A DNA stretch of 64,000 nt from CALBRZ01 sp964511065 (GTDB lineage Bacteria > Planctomycetota > Planctomycetia > Pirellulales > S012-138). Numbering within the stretch: the stretch's first letter is position 1; every line of letters begins with the position of its first letter. The notes under the pieces are model-generated. The model saw nothing but the letters and a program-made list of their open reading frames with translations, was not told where the DNA came from and did no database searches. Below are positions 47,760 through 56,448 of the stretch, piece by piece. Location of the stretch: contig CAZEEG010000010.1 of assembly GCA_964511065.1 (NCBI GenBank), forward strand, positions 1-64,000. The letters run 5' to 3'. The position numbers were made by a program, and so were the translations under genes.

Positions 47760-49181
47760 TCACAGCGTTTTCAGGTACTCGAGGACGGCCTTCTTTTCTT
47801 CCTCGCTGAGTGATTCAGGGAAGGTGTGGCCTGCGGCACTCTTGCCGAAGCGGCGTGTGTCGAAGTACCAACGTTTTTCGGCCTTGGTTTCGGCGTCCTG
47901 GGGCACCTCGCCGAACGTCTCGATTTCCAGGCCGACCTTTTCGGGATCGTAGCCATCGATGCTTCGCCGCCACACGGTAGGGCGTTCATCGGCATGGAGT
48001 ACGTGCCACAACGTAGGCACTGAACCGTTATGGAAGTACGGGGCGGACGCCCAAATGCCATCCAAGGGTGGGGCCACGTAACCGCCTGGATCGAGCGTGA
48101 CCTGCTTCTCCCCGTAGTTTGAGAACCAGTTGGCCTGATAGCGGGCGCGATGCTGGGGCGTCAGCGCTTGCAGGCGGACCGGATCGGTACCGACTTCGTC
48201 GATGGGCACGATCCGGTTGGGATAGGTCCATGATTGCCCGTAGGTGCCGTGGCATTCGGCGCAGTTGCGGTTGAACACCTGCTCGCCGCGCGCGGCCAGC
48301 GCTTCGTCGATGGGGAACGGATAACGGGGCGGTTCGAGCGACAGGATCCAGTCGTAGATTTTCCGGTAATCGCTTTCCCAATCGCGGATTCGCTTGCCGC
48401 TGTTCTCTGGCGTCATCAAGAACTGCATCAAGGCCCGATGATCGCGCTCCGCGAACCCGTCGGCGTACAGCACCTTCTTCTTTTTCATCAGCCACCAGGC
48501 CGGAGCGTCCATGTCGTGGTGGACCATCTCGGGCAGCCCGCGGTCGTAGACCAGTTCCAGGTCGTCATCGCGGGTGGCCTCCAGCAAGACTCCGAACATG
48601 ACCGCGTTGGTGGTGCCCACGTTGTCGCCTTGGGGAAAGACACCAGCCGCCACGTCGCGGAGCGAGAACCGGCCTTGTTTCCGCCGGGCAGCCTTCACGT
48701 CCTCAGATAGGGTCTGCATGGCGAACAACGTGTTGGGGGCGCCGGGAATGACCTTGCCGGCCACTTTGCCACCGTGACAACTGAAGCAGTTGATCGACCA
48801 GCCCCCATTGCCGTCGTCGGTATATTGCAAAGGAATGGGGCCTTCGCGGCCTGGCGCCGGCGTCAGCCCGTAGCGGTCGAACGCCATTTGCCGGCGTACT
48901 TCGAGGTTCGCGTTCGCGGCCTGTTCTGCCAGCGGTTTCTCCCAAACCTGGTGAAGTTGATCGAATAACTCCTGGTTGAAGGCGGCCTTGACGTACGGCT
49001 TGTTCAGCAAGAGGCGATAGCCTTCGTGGTCGATGGTCGTGGAGACGCCGTCATCGCCGGGGGGCTCCGATACCTCGGCCCCTGCGGCCGTTCCATCGCA
49101 CCCGAAGGAAATGGCGAAGCAGCATGCCAAGACCATCATCGCGGCAGGGAAGGGGCTTAGCTGCGCGGAAGAACGACCCAT
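47760..49181 (-). CDS. Secreted two-haem c-type cytochrome (peroxidase/oxidase-like)
   Basis: 473 residues. The N-terminal signal (FPAAMMVLACCFAISFGCDG) ends in a possible but atypical lipobox. Two haem sites are present: CFSCH in the middle region and CAECH further on, each in its own domain. The C-terminal part has the APYFHNGSVPTLWHVL motif, conserved in di-haem peroxidase and thiol-oxidoreductase-like cytochromes. The electron donor and acceptor are unknown. The ATG at 49181 follows GGTGGAG and starts the signal sequence; the frame remains open to 49400. Confidence 0.88.
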   Translation of the reverse strand: MGRSSAQLSPFPAAMMVLACCFAISFGCDGTAAGAEVSEPPGDDGVSTTIDHEGYRLLLNKPYVKAAFNQELFDQLHQVWEKPLAEQAANANLEVRRQMAFDRYGLTPAPGREGPIPLQYTDDGNGGWSINCFSCHGGKVAGKVIPGAPNTLFAMQTLSEDVKAARRKQGRFSLRDVAAGVFPQGDNVGTTNAVMFGVLLEATRDDDLELVYDRGLPEMVHHDMDAPAWWLMKKKKVLYADGFAERDHRALMQFLMTPENSGKRIRDWESDYRKIYDWILSLEPPRYPFPIDEALAARGEQVFNRNCAECHGTYGQSWTYPNRIVPIDEVGTDPVRLQALTPQHRARYQANWFSNYGEKQVTLDPGGYVAPPLDGIWASAPYFHNGSVPTLWHVLHADERPTVWRRSIDGYDPEKVGLEIETFGEVPQDAETKAEKRWYFDTRRFGKSAAGHTFPESLSEEEKKAVLEYLKTL

Positions 49182-49438
49182 GAACTCCACCTTTGAGGAA
49201 TGCACCCCTCGCACTTGGAACATCGTCTCTCCAGGGCAGACCGCAAACGGAGTTGCTCGGGCAACCGCCGGGCGTGCGAATTTCTGCAGGTGATACCACC
49301 ATACCAACCAAGGTGGCCACGGTGAAAGGTGGACAGGCTCCCCCGCCCCCCGGGGTGGTGTCGCATGCGAAAGAGGGCGGGGCCTGCTCCCTCCCCTCAT
49401 GTGGGTGGGGGTGGGCGCGGCATGGCAGGCATGGCGAC

Positions 49439-51937
49439 TTAGCCATCCGCCACCACTTCCGGCGTGCTGGGGATGATTTCTGGCGGGGGTTCGGAGAGCG
49501 CGCGCTCGAGCGAGTTGAGTTGCTCGTCGATGGCAGCATGTTCAACATCGCTCAGCGAATGACAGCCGAAGCGCACCCGGTAGAACAACTCGGTCAACCG
49601 CCGGGGAACCGACGCGAGGGCGGCCGTTCCCGGACGCTCGGCCAGGTCGGCGCCCACGGAAACGGCGAATTCCCGCTGGGTTTGGGTGCGGCGGCGCTGG
49701 AATTGGGCATCGGCGAGAATCTGCTCCAGGCGCCGATAGAAGTAGATTTCCGAAAGGTTGGCAGCGGCCGATGATTCTGGGGTTCGGGTACGTTTGCGGC
49801 GCAGCCATCTGCGCAGCCAACGATAAGCAAACAGCAGCAGCAGTTGAGCCCCGAAGGCCACCACGCCCGCCTGCCAACTGATCCAGCGATAACCTGCATC
49901 GCCACCGCTGAACAGGGCTTTGACATCCCTCCACCAGGCGGCCCAAGCATTGCCGTCGAACAGTTCAGCAAACGGTGTGTAAATGCGCTCTGTTTGCGTT
50001 TGCGGGTTCATGCCCAACACATACTGCGACCACAGCACTTCGGCCATGTCGCCGATATGTTGCACCTGCGACCAGGTTGTGGCTGTCAGGTCCGCACGGC
50101 CGGGGGTGGCATCCAATCGCAGCCATGCATGCCGCAGACCATAGTTCTCCACCCAACGATTGTTCCGCAGGCGGCCCCGCAGGCCCTGTCCCCGCTGCAT
50201 GCGGCGGGAGTAAGAGGTGGCCCACGCGCGATCGGGGCGTGGCTGAAACTCCGGCGGCACATACTCCGGCGGAATCAAGGCTTCCACCCAGGCGTGCGCG
50301 TGCCATTGCCGGACAAGGCAACTGCCGGTCTCGAAGTCCCATTCACCGCCCTTGTAACCGGTGACAACCCGGGCCGGGATATCCTGGCTGCGGAGCATCA
50401 ACGCCAGCACGGTGGCAAAGTACTCGCAGTGGCCGCTCTTGCTGTTCAGCACGAAGTCTTCAGCCGGATCGAGGTCAGTTTGCCTCCGCCGGCGCGATAA
50501 CGAGTAAGAGTAGATCCCCGAATCGCGCAAATGCGATTCCAAGGCCTTGGCCTTGGCCACTGGATCATTGCGCTGGCTTTCCGGCAGGCTGGCGACGACT
50601 TCGGCCGCAACCGCTTTCAGGCCCCTGAGCGGGTCTTCGCCCACCCCGGTCGGCAACGATAGCAGGTCGCGCATCTCCTGCACGGAAATATCCGTGAGGA
50701 TGGTCCACCGGAACGGCAGTTGTCTGCCGCTCTTGAAGCCCGTGGTGACGTGCTGATAGGTCACGGTCTCGGTGCGGAAAACCTCGTGGCAGATCAGCCG
50801 CTCTTCGAGCGGGTCGAAATAAACGTGCGTTTCACTCTCCAGCCCAAAGAACGGGTAGATGGCGAACAGTACGTCGGAGATTTTGCGTGAGGGACCGTGT
50901 GACGGCAGCGGCTGAATCTCAATTTCGACCGCCACCAGGTCATTGGTCGACGAAACTTGGGCCGCTTCAAACGGCGAAAGCGGATCGGCGTGTACCAGCT
51001 TGGCCAGGTGATCGTTCGTCGAGTACCACTCGCCGTTGCGGTAGATCAACCGCCGCGAACTGCCGCGGAAATAAATGTTCTCACGATCCAGGATGGCATA
51101 ATGCTGGTCGGTCCGCATGTCGCGGAACCGGGCCACCAGGACTTCCTCCGGGTCTTGCAGCACTTGGGTGAACTCGCCGCCCACCAGCGAAACATCCTCG
51201 GTAAACCCCACCGTCGCTTGAAGGCCGGAACCGGCGCCCCACGAACCGCGGGAGGACGTCGTCCGCGGAATGACGACAAACACCAGCGGAGCGACGAGCA
51301 GAGTGATCAGGCCAGTGCGCATGGTCGGCCCCCAAAGTCCCCGCAGGCGCGGTGCGTGGCGCCGTTTCTGTCGGCCTTTCAGCACCAGTGGGCGGTATAG
51401 CAGCGGCCAGCGCGCATGGTCCGGTTCGGCGGCTACCCTGCGGAGCCATTGGCTGCCGGCCTGTTCGTATTCCTCGCGATACACCAGGAACATCGACAGC
51501 GAGTAGACGGCCACGAACATGTAGAGCACCATCAACACGCCGAACAGCGGGCTTAAGCTGATGACCGCCGACACCGCCACCTGCAGGAAGCTCAGCAGCA
51601 CGATCATGCCGTAAATGCGCGGAGACTTCTGCCGGAGGAACAATACGGCCTGGAGATAGACCAGCAGATTGGAGAGGGCCAGGAACAGCGCCTGTTTGTC
51701 GTCCAGGTTGCGATAGACATCGCGCAGGGCAAAGAGCGTTACCGTGAGGCCGGCCAGGTTCGCCGCACCACTTCCCAGCAAGAGCCAACCTTTGAAGTCG
51801 GTCAGAATGAAGCCGATGGCAGCGGCCGCGACCGTCAGCATCGGAAGCTGAAAGTCTTCCTTTTCCCAGCCCAGGATCAATGAGCCGCATGTCGCCAGGA
51901 CGGCGATGGCAATCTGCAAGCGTCGTTCGAGCCTCAT
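49439..51937 (-). CDS. TgpA-like membrane transglutaminase-like protein
   Basis: 832 residues. The N-terminal half has six to seven membrane helices, like DUF3488. A periplasmic transglutaminase-core domain follows with a Cys in SGHCEYFA (about 500), a His in WHAHAWVEA (about 545) and an Asp in WLRLDATPG (about 608). One further helix (VVAFGAQLLLLFAYRWL) precedes a C-terminal DUF4129-like cytosolic tail. TgpA-type proteins may remodel envelope proteins or peptides. The gene lies downstream of the DUF58 gene on the same strand, the classical order, but 304 bases apart. The ATG follows GCAGGAGA. Confidence 0.9.
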   Translation of the reverse strand: MRLERRLQIAIAVLATCGSLILGWEKEDFQLPMLTVAAAAIGFILTDFKGWLLLGSGAANLAGLTVTLFALRDVYRNLDDKQALFLALSNLLVYLQAVLFLRQKSPRIYGMIVLLSFLQVAVSAVISLSPLFGVLMVLYMFVAVYSLSMFLVYREEYEQAGSQWLRRVAAEPDHARWPLLYRPLVLKGRQKRRHAPRLRGLWGPTMRTGLITLLVAPLVFVVIPRTTSSRGSWGAGSGLQATVGFTEDVSLVGGEFTQVLQDPEEVLVARFRDMRTDQHYAILDRENIYFRGSSRRLIYRNGEWYSTNDHLAKLVHADPLSPFEAAQVSSTNDLVAVEIEIQPLPSHGPSRKISDVLFAIYPFFGLESETHVYFDPLEERLICHEVFRTETVTYQHVTTGFKSGRQLPFRWTILTDISVQEMRDLLSLPTGVGEDPLRGLKAVAAEVVASLPESQRNDPVAKAKALESHLRDSGIYSYSLSRRRRQTDLDPAEDFVLNSKSGHCEYFATVLALMLRSQDIPARVVTGYKGGEWDFETGSCLVRQWHAHAWVEALIPPEYVPPEFQPRPDRAWATSYSRRMQRGQGLRGRLRNNRWVENYGLRHAWLRLDATPGRADLTATTWSQVQHIGDMAEVLWSQYVLGMNPQTQTERIYTPFAELFDGNAWAAWWRDVKALFSGGDAGYRWISWQAGVVAFGAQLLLLFAYRWLRRWLRRKRTRTPESSAAANLSEIYFYRRLEQILADAQFQRRRTQTQREFAVSVGADLAERPGTAALASVPRRLTELFYRVRFGCHSLSDVEHAAIDEQLNSLERALSEPPPEIIPSTPEVVADG

Positions 51938-52241
51938 CCGGTTTCTCCTGCCTCACCCCGCTGCTGGGGCGCCGGCACTGCACCGATCATGGAGCCTGCG
52001 GTCGATCATTTTGGGTTGTGCGCCACGCTGGATCGTAGGCAAGTCGCCGTTGCCTAGCGCCCTGGCTGCGCGCGTGGAAACATGGTTCCGGCCAAGGGCC
52101 TTGGGCAATCCACTGCGTACGGATTTGCGGGTGAAACCGCACGCAGCAGGAATTTCATCAATCGAGAAGTATTGGCTGATTTCTTGGGGGGAATGTTTTG
52201 AAGCCCCCAGCGGGGGCCGCTTGGGGCGCATTACCTGGCAA
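51938..52241. other. Gap between DUF58 and TgpA-like genes with hairpins
   Basis: About 300 bases. A hairpin GCCCCC-AGC-GGGGGC lies at 52203-52217 and an almost perfect 10-bp inverted repeat straddles the DUF58 stop (52230-52239 with 52249-52258). Both could end the DUF58 transcript, which would uncouple the two genes. No gene is supported. Confidence 0.5.
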
Positions 52242-53426
52242 TTATAACGCCTGGTAATACCTCAATATATCAGAACTGCTGGCGTCAATCAGCAATACCT
52301 TGCCGAAGAGGCCTTGCTTGCGGGAGTCTTGCCGCATTTCATCCACCAGGCTCTCGTCCGTCAAATCGACGTTGCGCGTGCTGACCAGCACGATATCGCA
52401 ATGAGGCGGTAACTGATCGAAAGCTTCCGTCAGCAGTTTGCCCAGGTGGTTGGAGTTTCCGGCCGAAACGGCGGCCAGGTGTTCCATGGCTTCGGTGAAG
52501 AGACCGCGCGAGGCCGGGCCGCGCGTGATATCGACCGTGGCGCCGGCCGTGCCAAGCAGCAGTTGGCTCTGGCCCCGATGGCACATGTCCGACACCACCG
52601 TGGCGGCGAAGCTTACCGCGAGTTCGACACTCTCCAGGTCGCTGCTGCTGTAGGACTCGGGCACCCACAAATCGAGCAGCAGCGCCAAATCGTGGTGTCG
52701 CTGCCGCTCGAATTGCCGCACCATCGGCATGCCTCGCCGCGCCGTGGTGCGCCAGTGGATCCAGCGTTGGCTGTCGCCGTGGCGGTAATCGCGCAGCGCG
52801 TGGAAGTCGCCTTCCATCAGGCCTTGCTGTCGCTTCACCGGGCGGCTGCCGTGGTATGTGGACTGCAAACGCTCCTTCCAGGCGGGCGTCAACTGGCCAG
52901 TGCGGGGAAAAACGATGATCTCGTCCTTCAACATATGCACCACCGTCCGCCGCACCAGCCCTAACGGGAAACGCGTGGTCACCTTGAGCGGCCCCAACTC
53001 GTAGCGTCCGCGGGCAGGCACGATTCCCTCGTAGGCTTCAGTCAGCGTTTCGTCCGGACTGATCCGACTGAACAACACGCCGGGCCGCAATGCGACCCCG
53101 TTGAACGAAAGCGAGGTGAGTTTGTCATCGACCCGAACCGCCCAACTCGTTCGCTTGCCTTCGTTGGTGGCCTTGATATCGACCACCAGCTTTTCGCCGG
53201 CCACGATCGAACTGGGGGCTGAACGGCTGACCCGGATCTTGCGGAGCGAATGGGCCACGATCCGCCAGTTGACGTACATTGGGCCGATCATCAGGCCAAA
53301 GAGCAGGATGAGCAGGTTCATCTGCCGCAGCAGCGCTCCGGCCAGGATGAACCCCATGATGCCCAGGAAATACCAGCCCTCCAGGGTGATGGTCGTATGG
53401 TACTGACGGCGCGGCTTTCGTTTCAT
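52242..53426 (-). CDS. DUF58 domain protein
   Basis: 394 residues. Two N-terminal membrane helices (about 17-55, EGWYFLGIMGFILAGALL and LLILLFGLMIGPMYV) are followed by a beta domain. The DUF58 core has YRHGDSQRWIHWRTTARRG (Y-R-x-G-D-x-x-R-x-I-x-W-x-x-x-A signature). A vWA-like C-terminal half follows, with DLALLLDLWVPESY as its metal-site strand. DUF58 proteins normally work with a MoxR AAA ATPase and a TgpA-type protein; the TgpA-like gene is downstream but no MoxR gene is upstream in this window. The start at 53426 begins the conserved part; the frame is open to 53513. Confidence 0.9.
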   Translation of the reverse strand: MKRKPRRQYHTTITLEGWYFLGIMGFILAGALLRQMNLLILLFGLMIGPMYVNWRIVAHSLRKIRVSRSAPSSIVAGEKLVVDIKATNEGKRTSWAVRVDDKLTSLSFNGVALRPGVLFSRISPDETLTEAYEGIVPARGRYELGPLKVTTRFPLGLVRRTVVHMLKDEIIVFPRTGQLTPAWKERLQSTYHGSRPVKRQQGLMEGDFHALRDYRHGDSQRWIHWRTTARRGMPMVRQFERQRHHDLALLLDLWVPESYSSSDLESVELAVSFAATVVSDMCHRGQSQLLLGTAGATVDITRGPASRGLFTEAMEHLAAVSAGNSNHLGKLLTEAFDQLPPHCDIVLVSTRNVDLTDESLVDEMRQDSRKQGLFGKVLLIDASSSDILRYYQAL

Positions 53427-53892
53427 GTCCGTCGCGCTACCTTCAATCGGAAGATGGCGGGGGGAGTCGGAACGGGGGGGGGTGGCCCTCAGCGTCCCTG
53501 CGGGGGGATTCATCCGACGACCGCTGTATTCATTATGGCAGCACGGTCCAGTTGCTGCGATGCCCTAGCTGCCCGCTTTGCCGAGGTGTGACTTGCCGTC
53601 TGTTCTGCCAGTTTTTGCCAGTTTGGATTCTGCTGTCTGAGGTGCAGGTTCCACCGCGCGGCGGGCTTGCCGGGGGCGGTGGAGGCGTTTGCGGATGCGG
53701 CGACTGGCAATTGCTCCCCAGGTTGCGTAGGTTATGGGCGTTCGCACGGGCGAACCCACCGATAGAGCCAGCGCCCCAACAGGTTGCTGGAGTCACGGGG
53801 CGTTTGCCGAGCGGGCGTGTCATACCATCGATCGAAGGTCGGCCCAATGCGGCTGGCTGGTGATGTCAACACACACGTAAAGGATTGCCGCT
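53427..53892. other. Divergent intergenic region between DUF58 and SMP-30-like genes
   Basis: About 470 bases containing several G-runs. It should hold both promoters. No gene is supported. Confidence 0.4.
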
Positions 53893-54798
53893 ATGAAGAG
53901 GATTGCCGGCGTATTGGCTGCCATCGCGGTATCGTTCGCGCCTGCCGCTGCCCAGGAAAAGTCGTTCGTCAAGCCCGGTGCCAAGGCGGAGAAACTGGCA
54001 GGTGATTTTGCCTTTACCGAAGGCCCCGCCGTCGATGCCAAGGGCAACATCTACTTTTCAGATATCCCTAACGACCGCATCCACCTGTGGACGACCGACG
54101 GTAAGCTCTCCACGTTCCGCGAAGACAGCGGCGGGGCCAACGGTCTATTCTTCGACCGCGACAGCAACCTGCTGGCGTGCGAAGGCAAGGCTCGCCGAGT
54201 CACCGCGATCAGCCCTGATGGCAAGGTCACCGTACTGGCCGACAAGTACAACGGCAAGAAACTCAATAGCCCCAACGACCTTTGGGTCGATCCGCAGGGC
54301 GGCGTGTACTTTACCGATCCGCGGTACGGCAACATGGATGGCTTGGAACAAGACGGGTTCCACGTCTACTACATTTCGCCCGACCGCAAGACGGTAACCC
54401 GCGTCATCAGCGACCTGGTCAAGCCCAACGGTGTACTGGGCACGCCCGATGGCAAGTTGCTGTACGTGGCCGATCCGGGCGATCAAAAGACGTACGTTTA
54501 CCAGATTCAGGGGCCCGGCAAGCTCAGCCAAAAGAAGCTGTTTTGCAGCCAAGGCTCCGATGGTTTGACCCTCGATGAGCACGGCAACGTGTACCTCACC
54601 TCCGCCGGCATCAACATCTACAGCCCGGAAGGCAAGCTCATCGAAACGATTGAGGTGCCGGAGCGCCCGGCCAACATGTGCTTTGGGGGCAAGGACAATA
54701 AGACACTGTTCATCACCGCCCGGACTTCGTTCTACTCGATCCCGATGCAAGTCTCCGGCGTGAAGCAGACGGTGCAGTTGCAGGGCGACAAACAGTAA
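53893..54798 (+). CDS. Secreted SMP-30/gluconolactonase-like beta-propeller
   Basis: 301 residues with a short signal peptide (MKRIAGVLAAIAVSFAPAAAQ). The six-bladed SMP-30/lactonase fold is seen in FTEGPAVDAKGNIYFSD (a Glu metal ligand), GGANGLFFD, LNSPNDLWVDPQGGVYFTD (Asn and Asp ligands) and DPGDQKTYV. Members hydrolyse lactones such as gluconolactone or act as calcium-dependent lactonases. Being exported, it may work on periplasmic sugar lactones, which would fit the many PVC dehydrogenases of planctomycetes. It is monocistronic, facing the MazG-like gene. Confidence 0.92.
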   Translation: MKRIAGVLAAIAVSFAPAAAQEKSFVKPGAKAEKLAGDFAFTEGPAVDAKGNIYFSDIPNDRIHLWTTDGKLSTFREDSGGANGLFFDRDSNLLACEGKARRVTAISPDGKVTVLADKYNGKKLNSPNDLWVDPQGGVYFTDPRYGNMDGLEQDGFHVYYISPDRKTVTRVISDLVKPNGVLGTPDGKLLYVADPGDQKTYVYQIQGPGKLSQKKLFCSQGSDGLTLDEHGNVYLTSAGINIYSPEGKLIETIEVPERPANMCFGGKDNKTLFITARTSFYSIPMQVSGVKQTVQLQGDKQ

Positions 54799-54887
54799 CC
54801 GGCGCCCGAGGAAAAGCCGATGCGTGATGGACCACCTCCCGGCGGTGCCGTGGCTGCGACGGATGTTGCGGCGCCGCGCAGAAAGCC

Positions 54888-55268
54888 TTACTTGGCTTCC
54901 CGCTGGTCCTCCGGCCCGTACCGCCCGCGGTATTGTTCCACCGGGTACTTGATGGCGTTCTTCACCATCTTTTTGCGGACCGTCGTGGAGATGTCGATAC
55001 CCAGCTCATTGGCCAGTGCCAGGGTGTAGCCGAACACGTCGGCGATTTCCTCGCTGACGGCGGCCAGTTTGTCGGGCTGGTTAGCAAGCTCGCGCGATTC
55101 TTCGATGGTGAGCCATTGGAAGTGTTCCATGAGTTCGGCCACTTCCACCATCAGGGCCATGCAGATGTTCTTGGGAGCATGGAAACTTTGCCAGTCGCGC
55201 TCATCGACGAACCGCCGCATATTTTCCCGCAATTCGGCGACGGTCGTTTCGGCGTCAGTGCGATCCAT
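54888..55268 (-). CDS. MazG-like nucleotide pyrophosphohydrolase (dCTPase/RS21-C6 type)
   Basis: 126 residues, the all-alpha NTP pyrophosphatase fold. The Mg-binding helices are VEVAELMEHFQW (Glu pair) and EEIADVFGYTLAL (Glu/Asp). A DWxxFHxPKNLxMAL-like start (DWQSFHAPKNICMAL) places it with the dCTPase/RS21-C6 group, which removes unwanted dNTPs. Its start codon lies 14 bases inside the end of the upstream pseudo-receiver gene, so the two are likely translationally coupled. Confidence 0.93.
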   Translation of the reverse strand: MDRTDAETTVAELRENMRRFVDERDWQSFHAPKNICMALMVEVAELMEHFQWLTIEESRELANQPDKLAAVSEEIADVFGYTLALANELGIDISTTVRKKMVKNAIKYPVEQYRGRYGPEDQREAK

Positions 55269-56223
55269 GTTGCTTGACCATGGGTGAAGCCAGGGCATCA
55301 AATCCCGGCAGAAACTGCTGCCGAGGAGGTGTCTGACGCTCACGATACTGCCGGCGGTAGCAATCCGCCAGCCGGGTCATGACTTCCAGCCCCAGCAAAT
55401 CGGCCCGGTTGAACACGTGTCGGCTGCTGCGATTGCCCAATCCTGCCAAGGTATCTTCCAGCACATACAGGTGCAGTTGCAGGAGTTGGCGACCGGAGAT
55501 TCCGGCCCTGGCCAGCAACTCGGCCAGGTGGCACACTTCGCGCCGCAGGTGTCCCGAACCCATGATGACATAGGCCCGCAGTAGTTGTTGGTAATGGCTG
55601 ATGAGCTCGTCGGGCAGGGGGTGTTCGTCGCCGGCGTTGAACAATGCGCCGTCGTCGCCCACGGCCAACTCGGCCAGTTCCCCCAGTAGCCGGCGGGCTT
55701 CGGAGTGTTCTGCGGCCAACCGCGATTCTTCCGCCTGGGAGAGCCGCCGCACTTGCCGCATTAGGTGTTGGCGCTCGGCGGCCCTGGCGACGACCCAGAT
55801 CAGGTGCGCCAGCGTGGCCGTTTGTTCGCACACGTACGCATCGCCGCCGGCCTGGTAACAGGCGACGGCCATATCTGCCTCGTTCCCGTGGCCAATTACA
55901 ATCACGGCTTCTTCGGCGCCGCCGGCACGCATGGCCTGCGTGAAGGCCACGGCATCCAGGCCGTCGGGTTCGTGCGGCAGAATGACGGCGTCGAAGATTT
56001 CGTCGCGCAGCCGGGCCATTCCGGCGGCCACGCCCTGCACTTCGATCAGCGTGATTTCCAGTTCCTCAATACCCACCAAACCATCCAGCAGCATGCCGCC
56101 CAGTCGCCGATGCGTGGCGACGTACAGAATCCGTAGCCGTTTGGGGACAGGGTGGGGATGCTGCGAATCGGCCGTTTCCGCCGCTGAATTCCGAGGATGC
56201 GTGAGATGCAAAGCTGAGGGCAT
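55255..56223 (-). CDS. Degenerate receiver-domain protein with helical C-terminus, function unknown
   Basis: 322 residues. Residues about 28-150 read as a response-regulator receiver fold (RLRILYVATHRRLGGMLLD..., FDAVILPHEPDGLDAVAFTQ...). The phospho-acceptor Asp is replaced (ILPHEP, Pro at the place of Asp) and the conserved Lys-Pro near the end is not present (YVCEQTAT). It is thus probably a non-phosphorylated receiver. The rest is a long, helical, Leu/Arg/Glu-rich domain (about 155-322) without a DNA-binding, kinase or diguanylate-cyclase motif. The reading frame is open to 56430; 56223 is the ATG just before the conserved part. It overlaps the MazG-like gene. Confidence 0.75.
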   Translation of the reverse strand: MPSALHLTHPRNSAAETADSQHPHPVPKRLRILYVATHRRLGGMLLDGLVGIEELEITLIEVQGVAAGMARLRDEIFDAVILPHEPDGLDAVAFTQAMRAGGAEEAVIVIGHGNEADMAVACYQAGGDAYVCEQTATLAHLIWVVARAAERQHLMRQVRRLSQAEESRLAAEHSEARRLLGELAELAVGDDGALFNAGDEHPLPDELISHYQQLLRAYVIMGSGHLRREVCHLAELLARAGISGRQLLQLHLYVLEDTLAGLGNRSSRHVFNRADLLGLEVMTRLADCYRRQYRERQTPPRQQFLPGFDALASPMVKQHGSH

Positions 56224-56448
56224 GTCGAACCGTTCGCCAGGAGAATCGACCCGCCAAGAAAGGATGCGAAGCGGGTGGGACTCTACCCAAGGCTTCGCGG
56301 CACGGCAAGGTAAAGTAGGGAAGCCGGCCGTAAAGGAAACACTGCTGCGTTGCTGAGCGACGCTTCGACCCGCTCGGGGACACAGCTTGCATGGGGGCAG
56401 CGCTGTCTCGGCAGTACCCGCCGCTGGCAACAGTCAGGAGGTAGACTG

